Shown here piece after piece: positions 1 through 7,753 of a stretch of DNA of 27,352 bases (its first letter is position 1; each line of letters begins with the position of its first letter). The translations under genes were made by a program, and so were the position numbers. Source of the stretch: a virus. The stretch spans positions 1-27,352 of the IMG/VR virus record IMGVR_UViG_3300021139_000114; one strand, written 5' to 3'. Below the pieces are notes generated by a model. The model worked only from the letters and a program-made list of their open reading frames with translations. It had not been told where the DNA came from and searched no databases.

Positions 1-20
1 CCTGTTGCTATTGTACTCAT
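1..20 (-). CDS. Start of a downstream gene (cut by window edge)
   Basis: An ATG at 20-18 on the minus strand opens a frame reading Met-Ser-Thr-Ile-Ala-Thr to the window edge. GGAA lies six bases upstream of it, just after the stop codon of the short fibre gene. Too short to identify; probably another fibre or structural gene. Confidence 0.4.
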
Positions 21-29
21 TGTTATTCC

Positions 30-737
30 TTAGATAATAATCCAACGAGCACCATTGCCCAAAGACACGTTCGCACCATTAGAAATCTGCAATGGACCAA
101 CCGATAGTGCAGAGTAACCAGCAGGTATGGCATAACTTGATTGTACGTTCTGGCTGTTCAACAATAGACCATTTGATGCCACGATTTCTGGACCAGACAA
201 GGCACCAGAGAAAGCAAACGTACTGAGTGTGGTCGTACCAGTTACTGTCAAGTTACCGGCTGTAATATTACCTGGTACTGTAACTGTTGTTGATGTGACT
301 AGAGAAGAAGTAATATTTGTTGCGGTAATATTACTACTGTATAAGTTACTTGTTGCCACATTGGTTGCTGTGGTAGTACCAGTAAATATCAGGTTAGATT
401 GTAACTTAGTAGATGATATAGAACTGTCCGCAATCGCACCTTGAGTCACCGTATTGGCGCCAGGTGCAATGCCTGTCTGTACGAACTGTCTGTATACAAC
501 CGAGATATTATTGGCACCAATAGATGGTGTACCAATAAACTGTAGGTTGTTTAGGTTATACACATAGTATGCAACACCAGGATCCTGTATAACGTTGTTG
601 ACTACCACCTGTATGTCGGAGTTGGCTGTTACGTTACGAGATAGGAAAAATAAAGACGTTACACCATCGCCAGAGAAATGGTCGTATGCTGTTGATGAAA
701 CCCCTAAAGCGTCCGGGCGTTGGCCTATGTAAGAAAT
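30..737 (-). CDS. Short fibre-like protein, probable ATT start
   Basis: The first ordinary start in frame is GTG at 608, giving 192 residues. The frame continues upstream without a stop to 737, however, and those 43 codons encode a typical phage fibre N-terminus: ISYIGQRPDALGVSSTAYDH, then FSGDGVTSLFFLSRNVTAN, continuing into DIQVVVNNVIQDP. A stop TGA lies three codons upstream of the ATT. The sequence GAGGTG sits five bases before the ATT at 737-735, an ideal ribosome binding site. I therefore call a 235-residue protein starting at ATT. The middle is a Thr/Asn repeat shaft (TATNVATSNLYSSNITATN), and the C-terminus is ISNGANVSLGNGARW. It may be a short fibre or fibre connector. An undetected indel is the alternative. 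Confidence 0.75.
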   Translation of the reverse strand: MSYIGQRPDALGVSSTAYDHFSGDGVTSLFFLSRNVTANSDIQVVVNNVIQDPGVAYYVYNLNNLQFIGTPSIGANNISVVYRQFVQTGIAPGANTVTQGAIADSSISSTKLQSNLIFTGTTTATNVATSNLYSSNITATNITSSLVTSTTVTVPGNITAGNLTVTGTTTLSTFAFSGALSGPEIVASNGLLLNSQNVQSSYAIPAGYSALSVGPLQISNGANVSLGNGARWIII

Positions 738-742
738 TTTAT

Positions 743-748
743 CACCTC
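743..748 (-). promoter_or_regulatory. Ribosome binding site that decides the ATT start
   Basis: GAGGTG on the minus strand, five bases before the ATT at 737-735. It lies just downstream of the previous gene's TAG stop. No such site is found before the GTG at 608. Confidence 0.55.
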
Positions 749-750
749 AC

Positions 751-1089
751 CTAGGATATTTGTAATATGGACGCAATCGCATCCGCTGAACCATTAACAG
801 AAGAAACTACCTGAATAGAATCATTAGCTTTGATAACCAATTTCTGGTCACCACCAACCACCACTAATGTACCACCAATCGGTACAGTTGCATTAGTAAC
901 AATGTTAGTTGCTACGTAGTTGTTTGCCGAGTCTAAGATATAGGCCGATACTTGAATAGTATTAGCTGTTGTTCTATTTGCTATAGAAAGACCAATAACC
1001 GTAGATTGGGTCGCATTTGGTCCTTGGTATACCGTTGTGTTTGCGGTACCAATACCTGGTTTTAGACTGTTTGTAAATACGTTTGGCAT
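751..1089 (-). CDS. Small beta-rich virion protein
   Basis: 112 residues, almost certainly an all-beta fold. TVIGLSIANRTTANTIQVSA (30-49) and VVVGGDQKLVIKANDSIQVV (75-94), followed by SADAIASILQIS, resemble a family of small phage tail or fibre-associated proteins with the pattern GDQKLVL...DSI.V.SS....D...S..EI. Function is not established to my knowledge; attachment or decoration of tail fibres is likely. The stop TAG at 751-753 is followed directly by the ribosome binding site region of the next gene. Confidence 0.72.
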   Translation of the reverse strand: MPNVFTNSLKPGIGTANTTVYQGPNATQSTVIGLSIANRTTANTIQVSAYILDSANNYVATNIVTNATVPIGGTLVVVGGDQKLVIKANDSIQVVSSVNGSADAIASILQIS

Positions 1090-1112
1090 TTCTTTTTCTT
1101 ATTGTTATGGTC

Positions 1113-1120
1113 TATTTATT
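1113..1120 (-). promoter_or_regulatory. Late-promoter-like AATAAATA before the 112-residue gene
   Basis: The minus strand reads AATAAATA, ending 23 bases before the next ATG and touching the cupin stop codon. A start about 6 bases downstream would give a leader with an AAGAAAAAG purine tract before the ATG. The layout fits a T4-like late promoter. Confidence 0.45.
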
Positions 1121-1628
1121 AGAATACTTTTTCTTTATCCCAAGGTCTATGGTACCTATTTCCTGTAAAGATATCAAATGCTGGTGCAGGAGGCATCAAC
1201 ATTTTACCGGTAGTTTTTCTGTATTCTTCTATGGTTATTGGTAAAGGAGTTGGTACTGGGAACATACTAGGGTCTATAATTTCTTCATCATTGTCCCTCA
1301 GCGCATGAATACAACAAACTTCTGTATTATCTTCTAAAGAAGTAATTTGGTGTACCTTACCTTTGGCAATAAAAATCATAGCCGGTGCTTTGAATTCTTT
1401 AGGCGGTGCCATCTCACGAGTTTCTTCATCATAGACTTGTACATTTACTGAACCTGAACCTACAAAACTAACATGGTCATAGATATGTGTATGGCCCAAT
1501 TCAATAATACCTTTCTTTTTAAAACTCATACGTCTAATATAAACATTTGAGCAACAAGATATTTGTACTTCTGGTCCTAAATCGGTTTGAGAAGCTTGTT
1601 TATTATAATATGTGGTTTCATTATTCAT
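1119..1628 (-). CDS. Cupin-domain protein
   Basis: 169 residues with a single cupin barrel. Motif 1 is IIELGHTHIYDHVSFVGSG with His46, His48 and Asp51 or His52 as probable metal ligands. Motif 2 is APAMIFIAKGKVHQI with His93 as the last ligand. The arrangement (HxH about 45 residues before a single His) is that of metal-binding cupins. The C-terminal tail (PMFPVPT-like, then FDIFTGNRYHRPW) is Pro-rich. There is no signal peptide. It lies in the fibre block, so it could modify fibres or host sugars, or be a structural barrel in the virion. No substrate can be named. No ribosome binding site is evident. Confidence 0.8.
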   Translation of the reverse strand: MNNETTYYNKQASQTDLGPEVQISCCSNVYIRRMSFKKKGIIELGHTHIYDHVSFVGSGSVNVQVYDEETREMAPPKEFKAPAMIFIAKGKVHQITSLEDNTEVCCIHALRDNDEEIIDPSMFPVPTPLPITIEEYRKTTGKMLMPPAPAFDIFTGNRYHRPWDKEKVF

Positions 1629-1632
1629 AATA

Positions 1633-1641
1633 TATTTTATA
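1633..1641 (-). promoter_or_regulatory. Near-match to late promoter (TATAAAATA) before the cupin gene
   Basis: The minus strand reads TATAAAATA in the 14-base gap before the cupin ATG. It differs from TATAAATA by one extra A. No Shine-Dalgarno sequence is visible for this gene. AT-rich DNA makes chance matches likely. Confidence 0.2.
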
Positions 1642-1642
1642 A

Positions 1643-2212
1643 TTAATTTGATTGTACAAAATCTTTAGGCAATGCGGGGCCCAATATCTTTGCAACTGCT
1701 GGTGTTATGGTTGGAAAAACATCTTGCCATTGTATATCTCTAGTTATACCACCATTGTGTGGCATAATATCTACGTGCCATTGTTTAAATGTTGCTGCTG
1801 ATTGTAGTGCAGAATGTTTAGTGAAGTCCCTGAGACCTTGTCTAAAAGTCACCACTTCGGCCTTGACCGTCGGATCAATTGTACTACTATTCTCAACCCA
1901 ATCTGTTGCTTGCAACATCTGAGCTCTCAATGGTTTCCATTTCATACTGATGGATTGATTTAAAAAACCAGTCCAGTTTGGTTCCCAATTCACAACACTA
2001 AATGTCTTGGTGTCATAGTTGTATTCTAATATTTGACTAGAGTAACCTCTTTCAATATTATTTAATCTAAATGTTAAATGTTCATCCGGAAATGGTACCT
2101 TGGATATTTGTGTCCTATCCGCACTATAATATACATTAGCTTCATCTTCGGTAGAATGGTTAACCACTACACCGGGGTCATTCATAACCCAAGCTAAATT
2201 AATCAATGCCAT
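1643..2212 (-). CDS. Tail-assembly-chaperone-like protein of the fibre block
   Basis: 189 residues. Residues 92-130 (WKPLRAQMLQATDWVENSS, VVTFRQGLRDF) match the pattern of the Phage_tail_APC family (W..vRa.R...L..tDW....YRq.LRD), often found in small proteins next to fibre genes. The N-terminus (LINLAWVMNDPGVVVNHST) and residues 30-90 are different and give no clear hit in memory. Such proteins are thought to help fibre assembly. The ribosome binding site is the best in the window: AAGGAG eight bases before the ATG. It lies between the adhesin and the cupin gene. Confidence 0.75.
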   Translation of the reverse strand: MALINLAWVMNDPGVVVNHSTEDEANVYYSADRTQISKVPFPDEHLTFRLNNIERGYSSQILEYNYDTKTFSVVNWEPNWTGFLNQSISMKWKPLRAQMLQATDWVENSSTIDPTVKAEVVTFRQGLRDFTKHSALQSAATFKQWHVDIMPHNGGITRDIQWQDVFPTITPAVAKILGPALPKDFVQSN

Positions 2213-2235
2213 GTTAAAAACTCCTTGTTAAACTA

Positions 2236-2991
2236 TTAGGTTGCTTCTTGGTAAAAATAACCTTGAATTGCGTGTGGTCCGCAATTACCGTATTGGCTAT
2301 ATATACTGAAGCATAAAAAGGTAGCTCCACCGCCAGAGTTACAACCTTTTCCAACCGAAATTACTGTGCCACCACCGTGAGGAATTTGTCCTCCATTACC
2401 TGCCGAGTTAGCAAGACCCCAAAATGATGTAAAGTTTCCACCCCAACCTGTCCAATAATCTTGGTTACAAGCTACGATACCCATTTGAGTATCAGCACCA
2501 TAATAATCAGTACCTCCAATACCAACAACAAAGTCATACCAAAAAGCAGTTTGACCAGAATTGATTGGTGTTGTGTATACTCCTGTAGTTAATGCTCTGT
2601 AAGGTATACCACCTGGTTTTGATGAAACATTACTCCACGATACACTACCTGCACTAGATGCATAATTAGCATTGCTAGCATTAGTGGCATTAGTAGCATT
2701 AGTGGCATTAGTGGCATTTGCAACCGAGCCTGAACTTGTTTGATAACCAGGTCCATTAGTAAATTGATTTAGGTTTGTTGGTGTACCAGACAAATCACCA
2801 TATGCACCTGAGTGTGCAACTGTAGATAGACCACTAACTTGCGTATAAGCAATTGCTGGTGTAGCTGCACCTGCGGATGTAATACGACCTTGTTGGTCTA
2901 CTGTAACAGTAGGAATAGAATTGGATCCACCATACGAACCTGGTGTTACTGCTGTATTTGATAATACTGACGCACTTACCTTTGTTGTCAT
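2236..2991 (-). CDS. Small fibre or adhesin with NAT tandem repeat
   Basis: 251 residues. The N-terminal part has two motifs of T4-like long fibre proteins: IPTVTVDQQGRITSAGAA (26-43) and YGDLSGTPTNL (64-74). Residues 91-112 are a triplet repeat, ANATNATNATNATNASNA and then NYASSA, a likely beta-helical shaft. From about residue 128 the sequence changes to a compact domain rich in Gly, Trp, Tyr and Cys (FWYDFVVGIGGTDYYG, DYWTGWGGNFTSFWG, GGGATFLCFSIYSQYG), which looks like a receptor-binding tip. No S74 domain is present. It is translated with the S74 fibre through an ATGA overlap and has an AAAGGA site. It may be a separate tip protein or an alternative adhesin. Confidence 0.82.
   Translation of the reverse strand: MTTKVSASVLSNTAVTPGSYGGSNSIPTVTVDQQGRITSAGAATPAIAYTQVSGLSTVAHSGAYGDLSGTPTNLNQFTNGPGYQTSSGSVANATNATNATNATNASNANYASSAGSVSWSNVSSKPGGIPYRALTTGVYTTPINSGQTAFWYDFVVGIGGTDYYGADTQMGIVACNQDYWTGWGGNFTSFWGLANSAGNGGQIPHGGGTVISVGKGCNSGGGATFLCFSIYSQYGNCGPHAIQGYFYQEAT
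2668..2721 (-). repeat. 9-base tandem repeat encoding Asn-Ala-Thr units
   Basis: On the minus strand, near-identical copies of AATGCCACT (with single-base variants) follow each other, in register with the reading frame. They encode the NAT/NAS part of the adhesin shaft. Gain or loss of a 9-base copy keeps the frame and would change shaft length by three residues. Confidence 0.8.
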
Positions 2992-3287
2992 TTATTATTT
3001 CCTTTTAATGATTCAATTTCTTGTTTTAATTCTTTGATTGCTTCAACGATTAAAGGAATCATTCTGTCATAATGAATGGTTAAATATTTTGGATCAATCG
3101 GTGCAGGTACAACAATCTCTGGCATAACCTTTTGAGTTTGTTGTGCAGACAATCCAACTTGACGATGTTTCTTATAACCTAAAGACTCTGCTAATGGACT
3201 TTCTTCATAATAAAAACCATCTAAAGTCATTATTTTATCTAAGGCATTTTCAATTTTACCTAAACGAATCTTCAAATTGTCGTCAGA
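2988..3287 (-). other. Peptidase_S74 chaperone domain
   Basis: Residues 685-783 of the fibre. The nucleophile Ser685 and the Lys690 base are both intact, and the GLSAQQ strand, the HYDRMIPLIVEAIKEL helix and the terminal coiled coil are complete. Autoproteolysis is therefore expected. Confidence 0.9.
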
Positions 3288-5339
3288 GTAATAAGATGTG
3301 ATTGCATTAGTTGCACGAATCTCACCTGTAGTACCTGAACCAGCAGTACCAATACCAATTGAATTGAATTGTACATCACTACTTGTAGCAACGGCCTGAT
3401 TCATTGAGTATTGTAGTCTAGATGCAGACAAAGTACCTGAAGTAATATTACTTGCACTTGTTGTATCTGTTGTTGCAGATGTTGCTAAGCCAGATACGTT
3501 AGCTGCAGGTATTGTGCCTGTAATTTTTGTAGAAGCAAGACTTGTAATCCATGTTGGATTAGAATATGATACTAATGTGTTTGCATAATTTGTAACAACT
3601 TTACTGGTCAAACCATCAATTGCCAACTGAATTGTATTTGCACTTGAACCAATGTTGGAGTTAACTGTGTATGCAATGTTGTTTGCATAGTATGGATTGA
3701 TAATGTACCCATCAACTTCAGCAAGAATAGATATACCAGAAGGTACTGCTGAACTAAATGTTACAATACCATAACCACTTGAACCGCCAGTATTACCAGT
3801 TGTTTCTGTGTATTGGCCTGGATGTTGACGAACACCATCAAAGTAAATCTTTAATTGGTCTGTACCAGCAACATATACGGGAGTTGTATAAGAAACACCT
3901 GAACCGTTTGCTGTATATTGGTTGTATGTAGAACTAATTGTTGTACCTGGTGTAGCACCACCGCCACCACCTGTACCGCCTGCAGCCCAATAGAAACTAC
4001 CTGGACCACCAGTTGCAAGAACATAACCTGCGGTTGTACCTGTTGGTAATAAATTTGTTAGTGCCTGACCGGCTGATGTTGCACCTGTACCACCTTGAGT
4101 GATTGCTAAAGGTGCAGTTAAAGATAACCCTGCAAAAGTTGGTGATGCGGTTGTTCGAACATCTTGTGGTGTATTATATGTAAATGTATTACCTGAACCA
4201 ACGATTGTTACACCATTTGTACTTGTAAATGTAATTATACCTGAGTTAGGTGTTACGGTACCTGATGTACCAATAAATGAATTGGCTGCTGTATTGGCTT
4301 GATTATATGCTGAAGTAACGGCTGCATACAATGTAGTTGCATTAGAAGATATCTGTGATTGTAATGATGCAACATTAGCTGTCAAGTAAGTGTATAATGT
4401 ATTGGCCGCTTTCTGTGAAGCTACATAAGGTGTAGATAACGTGGAACTTAAACTATCACTAATTAAGTTTGCAGTAACAATCTGAGAGTAATTATTACCA
4501 TTGTTTACATCTAAGATATCCCAATACTTTGATGATTCATTCCATCTGATAGATGCATTTGCACCAGATGAACCTCTGTTGACTGCAAAGGTACTGTTTA
4601 TACCTGTACTAGATCCAGCATTAATAACAAATGTGTTTGCATTATATACTGTAGAACCATTTAAAACAAAGTTACCACCAACAACAAATTGGCCAGTTGT
4701 TTGTACAGTATTGAAAAAGGAAGGACCAATAACTGTTAATGATCCACTTAATGTTTCATTGACCGCAGTAATATCATTACCAACTGACAAGTAATGTGTT
4801 ATTGCTGTGTTCTGTGTTACTGTTAAGTTGTTTGATACTGTAGTTGCACCAGATATACTTACAGTATTTGAAATGGTTGTGGCACCATTAACTGTTGTTG
4901 CACCAGTAACACTTAAAGTATTAGAGATGTTTGTATTACCACCAACAGTCAAATAACCACCCATCGTGGTATTATTTGCTACAGCCAAACCTGTAGAAGG
5001 TGCAAGAGCGTATATGATACCGCCAATATTTGCTTGACCAGTATTCGTAATACCTAGTATAGTATTTGTAAAGTATACTTGACCATCAACTCTTAAATTA
5101 TTTTGTACATACCCAGCTGAACCTACACCAGTTACTTGAAAATAGCCTTGAACGTTTGTGTTTGAAGTCTGTAGTGCAAGTGTTGGGTCTGAAAGGTACA
5201 AAGTACCTGCACTTTTTACATAGTTATTAGAAGCAAAATTATTATGGTCCAATACCAAATTATTGGTCGTAGATACCCATTGACCAAAAGTATTTGAATA
5301 ACTAATGTTAGGAATTGGTGAGCTTGTAAAAATTGACAT
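2988..5339 (-). CDS. Tail fibre with C-terminal S74 self-cleaving chaperone
   Basis: 783 residues. The N-terminal 250 residues are a Thr/Ser/Asn repeat shaft (TISNTLSVTGATTVNGATTI and many variants), expected to form a trimeric beta-helix. The middle has a knob-like segment (YFDGVRQHPGQYTE) and a Gly/Ala-rich hinge. Residues 685-783 are a Peptidase_S74 intramolecular chaperone: YSDDNLKIRL, VGLSAQQTQKVMPEIV, LTIHYDRMIPLIVEAIKELK and a final coiled coil. Ser685 and Lys690 are five residues apart, as in the endosialidase NF dyad Ser911/Lys916. The chaperone drives trimer folding and then cuts itself off near Ser685. The stop overlaps the next start as ATGA. Likely a receptor-binding or side fibre. 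Confidence 0.93.
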   Translation of the reverse strand: MSIFTSSPIPNISYSNTFGQWVSTTNNLVLDHNNFASNNYVKSAGTLYLSDPTLALQTSNTNVQGYFQVTGVGSAGYVQNNLRVDGQVYFTNTILGITNTGQANIGGIIYALAPSTGLAVANNTTMGGYLTVGGNTNISNTLSVTGATTVNGATTISNTVSISGATTVSNNLTVTQNTAITHYLSVGNDITAVNETLSGSLTVIGPSFFNTVQTTGQFVVGGNFVLNGSTVYNANTFVINAGSSTGINSTFAVNRGSSGANASIRWNESSKYWDILDVNNGNNYSQIVTANLISDSLSSTLSTPYVASQKAANTLYTYLTANVASLQSQISSNATTLYAAVTSAYNQANTAANSFIGTSGTVTPNSGIITFTSTNGVTIVGSGNTFTYNTPQDVRTTASPTFAGLSLTAPLAITQGGTGATSAGQALTNLLPTGTTAGYVLATGGPGSFYWAAGGTGGGGGATPGTTISSTYNQYTANGSGVSYTTPVYVAGTDQLKIYFDGVRQHPGQYTETTGNTGGSSGYGIVTFSSAVPSGISILAEVDGYIINPYYANNIAYTVNSNIGSSANTIQLAIDGLTSKVVTNYANTLVSYSNPTWITSLASTKITGTIPAANVSGLATSATTDTTSASNITSGTLSASRLQYSMNQAVATSSDVQFNSIGIGTAGSGTTGEIRATNAITSYYSDDNLKIRLGKIENALDKIMTLDGFYYEESPLAESLGYKKHRQVGLSAQQTQKVMPEIVVPAPIDPKYLTIHYDRMIPLIVEAIKELKQEIESLKGNNK

Positions 5340-5340
5340 T

Positions 5341-5562
5341 TTAACCTTTGTCCAGTAATTGCTTCATCATCTGTTTAATTTCTCCCAAATCATCCTTGAG
5401 TGAATTAATTTCAGAATTTATTTTATTTATTTCTTCTTTCTGTGTTTTCATCATACGAATTTTGGAATAATACTCATTCTTTTCATTAATATCTGTGTTC
5501 ATTAAAGCCATAGAACGAGTATCTCTCACCAGATTTGTGCCGGTAACTCTAACTAAACTCAT
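5341..5562 (-). CDS. Small conserved coiled-coil protein
   Basis: 73 residues. The N-terminal part (LVRVTGTNLVRDTRSMALMN) has the sense of a short anchor motif, with RD and MNTD as likely conserved points. Residues 28-70 form a heptad-like coiled coil (EEINKINSEINSLKDDLGEI, MMKQLLDKG). Proteins of this size and pattern occur in T4-like phages of aquatic bacteria between the baseplate and fibre genes, from memory; their function is not known to me. Trimerisation at a fibre attachment site is a reasonable guess. The stop overlaps an AAAGG site that serves the next gene. Confidence 0.75.
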   Translation of the reverse strand: MSLVRVTGTNLVRDTRSMALMNTDINEKNEYYSKIRMMKTQKEEINKINSEINSLKDDLGEIKQMMKQLLDKG

Positions 5563-5564
5563 AA

Positions 5565-7739
5565 TTAAATACCTGTACCTGGTGGTAATGCCAATGCACG
5601 AATGTCTGTTAAGAAAGGTGGGTTCGTTTTATCGCTTGTAGCCAATATAACCTTGATTGCAAACTGACTAAACGTTGTAAATGTTTGGCCATTATTGTTT
5701 GTGTATGCAATAGTGTTATTAGCCGCACCACTTCCATAAACACCTGGAGCCACCTCATATTCAATTAAATTATCCATTGATGTGGAATATACCGTTTGGT
5801 TGGTAACAGGTGCCATTAATTGCCACTTACCATCTTCAAATTTCTGTGTATCGTTTCGGTTTAGAATCTTATAGTATACCAGAACCTTGGTGCCTAGTGG
5901 TTGATATGCTGTATAGAATACTCTCAAGTCACCAGAATCATTTCCTGGTGTCAATATGACCTTCTTGGTGAAGTATCTTGCGTATGAATTACCACCAGAA
6001 GATGATGTTTCTCCAGATACCACAACAGAAGCATTGGCTATACCAGTTGTTCTTGTAGTTGGATCGGAGATGGTAATCTTAGGTGTTGTTAAGTAACCAG
6101 AACCTGTGTATGTTGTGTATACAGATGTAATATTACCTGTGGCTGTATTGGTTGAGAAACCTAGTACAGGGTAATCTGAACCTACATCAGGTGGTGTGAT
6201 AGAAATTGTTGCTGTCTGTACGTTATAACCAGTACCTGTATTGGCTAGAGATATACAGTTATTACCAATACCCATGTTGTTAATAATATATCTGATAGCA
6301 TACAATGAAACACCGTCATCAGAAATAATAGGACTTACATTAGGGTCTGTTGATGTTAGTGTTGCATATAATGAGAATGAACTAGAAGAATTCTTCAACA
6401 AAATTCTTTCGCCTTGATTGTCATTCAAGTATACATTCTCAGGTGTTGGTGAACCATATTTGCCTGGATTAATTGGTGATAATCCTGCAGGTAAGTTACC
6501 GTTAGCTAGTGTAGCATTGTATGAATAACTTGTTCCTGTTCCTGATGGTACAAAGTCTGTTGTTGTTACATTGATTGCATCAACAAACATATTCTTAGAG
6601 AAATTACCGTGTAGGTTTGATACAGAATTTGCTGACAACTTAAACAGAATATCATCTTTACCTAATTTTCTATATGGTAAATTCTGTGGTACTACAAAAC
6701 TAATTTGTGGTGATTGTGTAGTATCAAATACACAACGGTCAATAACGAACATCAAATCTTTAGATTGATCCGCAGTCCATGTAATTGCGTTTTGTGATTC
6801 AAACAATGCACCAACATATGGAGCCGCACCAATCTTGGATGGATTAGATGGGTTTGGATCTGTTGGTTGAGCTTTAGCTGTAGATGGTACTGCTATTTGA
6901 TTTTGCTGTGCATAATATAATTGATAGTCAGTTGAACTCGCTTGAACCATAAATGCATACAAAACACCAGGTTGAATATAAACTGGTGCAGGGAACATAA
7001 ACTCGGTATATGTGGCCGGATCTAAGTAGTGTGGATTACTAGATGTTATAACTTGATTTGGATTTAATACAACAGTTGAGTAATCTAATACTTGGCCGTT
7101 TGGATAACCATTCAAAGTACCAACAATAGACAATTTGATTGGTATATTTGTACTTGGTTTTGAATAGAAAAATAATTTAACGGAACTTAAAAAGATACCG
7201 TTTGGATAATTATCTTTAGATACAATAAATGTTTGTGCAACAGGATCATATGGTGTATATGTCGTAATTGTACTAATTAATTGATTACTTACTTGATTTA
7301 CTTGAGTAAATGTAGTTGCAGAAGCATCTACTGAAGGTGCAAAATCTAATGCCTGTGAGTTTGTTTGCAAACCAGATGCAGTAAATGTTGCTTCAGAATA
7401 TGTTGTTGCAGTAGTTGGGTCTGTTGCAACACTTCTATTGTCAACACGAAATATTCTTTGGCCTGTTTGAAATTTACCTGACGGTACATTAAAGATACCT
7501 ACAAAATTACCACCTTCATCCGTAGATAATTTAGGTGGTGCTGTACCGTTTGTTATGGCTGTTGCAATGTTGGTTACTGTACCGTCAATACTATATTCAG
7601 ATGTAACTCCACCAAAATTATCGTTTGTTCCCAAAGATAAATTAACAGGCGTAGCTAGATAGGCAATCTTGTTGGTTGCATCATAAGATGTGATGACTGC
7701 CTTGTAGTTGTAAATACTTGATAGAACTTGTGTTGTCAT
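5565..7739 (-). CDS. Peripheral baseplate structural protein, gp9/gp10-like position
   Basis: 724 residues. Residues 163-275 carry a pattern common in phage baseplate and tail proteins: YDPVAQTFIVSKDNYPNGIF, LSSVKLFFYSKPSTNIPIKL, then FMFPAPVYIQPGVLYAFMVQ. A second conserved block comes near 330-370 (FVIDRCVFDTT, PQNLPYRKLGKDDILFKLS). The C-terminus (FSQFAIKVILATSD, PPFLTDIRALALPPG) resembles the end of some DUF4815 proteins. Residues 493-575 hold a GxGY repeat insertion (NTGTGYNVQTATISI, YTGSGYLTTPKITIS). By position it stands where T4 has gp9 and gp10, so it may connect fibres to the wedge. Not assignable to a single T4 gene by sequence. Confidence 0.78.
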   Translation of the reverse strand: MTTQVLSSIYNYKAVITSYDATNKIAYLATPVNLSLGTNDNFGGVTSEYSIDGTVTNIATAITNGTAPPKLSTDEGGNFVGIFNVPSGKFQTGQRIFRVDNRSVATDPTTATTYSEATFTASGLQTNSQALDFAPSVDASATTFTQVNQVSNQLISTITTYTPYDPVAQTFIVSKDNYPNGIFLSSVKLFFYSKPSTNIPIKLSIVGTLNGYPNGQVLDYSTVVLNPNQVITSSNPHYLDPATYTEFMFPAPVYIQPGVLYAFMVQASSTDYQLYYAQQNQIAVPSTAKAQPTDPNPSNPSKIGAAPYVGALFESQNAITWTADQSKDLMFVIDRCVFDTTQSPQISFVVPQNLPYRKLGKDDILFKLSANSVSNLHGNFSKNMFVDAINVTTTDFVPSGTGTSYSYNATLANGNLPAGLSPINPGKYGSPTPENVYLNDNQGERILLKNSSSSFSLYATLTSTDPNVSPIISDDGVSLYAIRYIINNMGIGNNCISLANTGTGYNVQTATISITPPDVGSDYPVLGFSTNTATGNITSVYTTYTGSGYLTTPKITISDPTTRTTGIANASVVVSGETSSSGGNSYARYFTKKVILTPGNDSGDLRVFYTAYQPLGTKVLVYYKILNRNDTQKFEDGKWQLMAPVTNQTVYSTSMDNLIEYEVAPGVYGSGAANNTIAYTNNNGQTFTTFSQFAIKVILATSDKTNPPFLTDIRALALPPGTGI
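6015..6263 (-). repeat. GxGY beta-repeat module inside the 724-residue protein
   Basis: Residues about 493-575 contain ISLANTGTGYNVQTATISIT and SVYTTYTGSGYLTTPKITIS, two units of the same turn-plus-strand pattern found in gp6, gp7 and gp8. Boundaries are by eye. Confidence 0.55.
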
Positions 7740-7753
7740 TTATTTTTCCAATA

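Noticed and set aside
731-750. Canonical -1 frameshift heptamer before the short fibre gene
   Set aside because: The A AAA TTT sequence does not fit X XXY YYZ in the required frame, so programmed slippage is less likely than ATT initiation or an indel.
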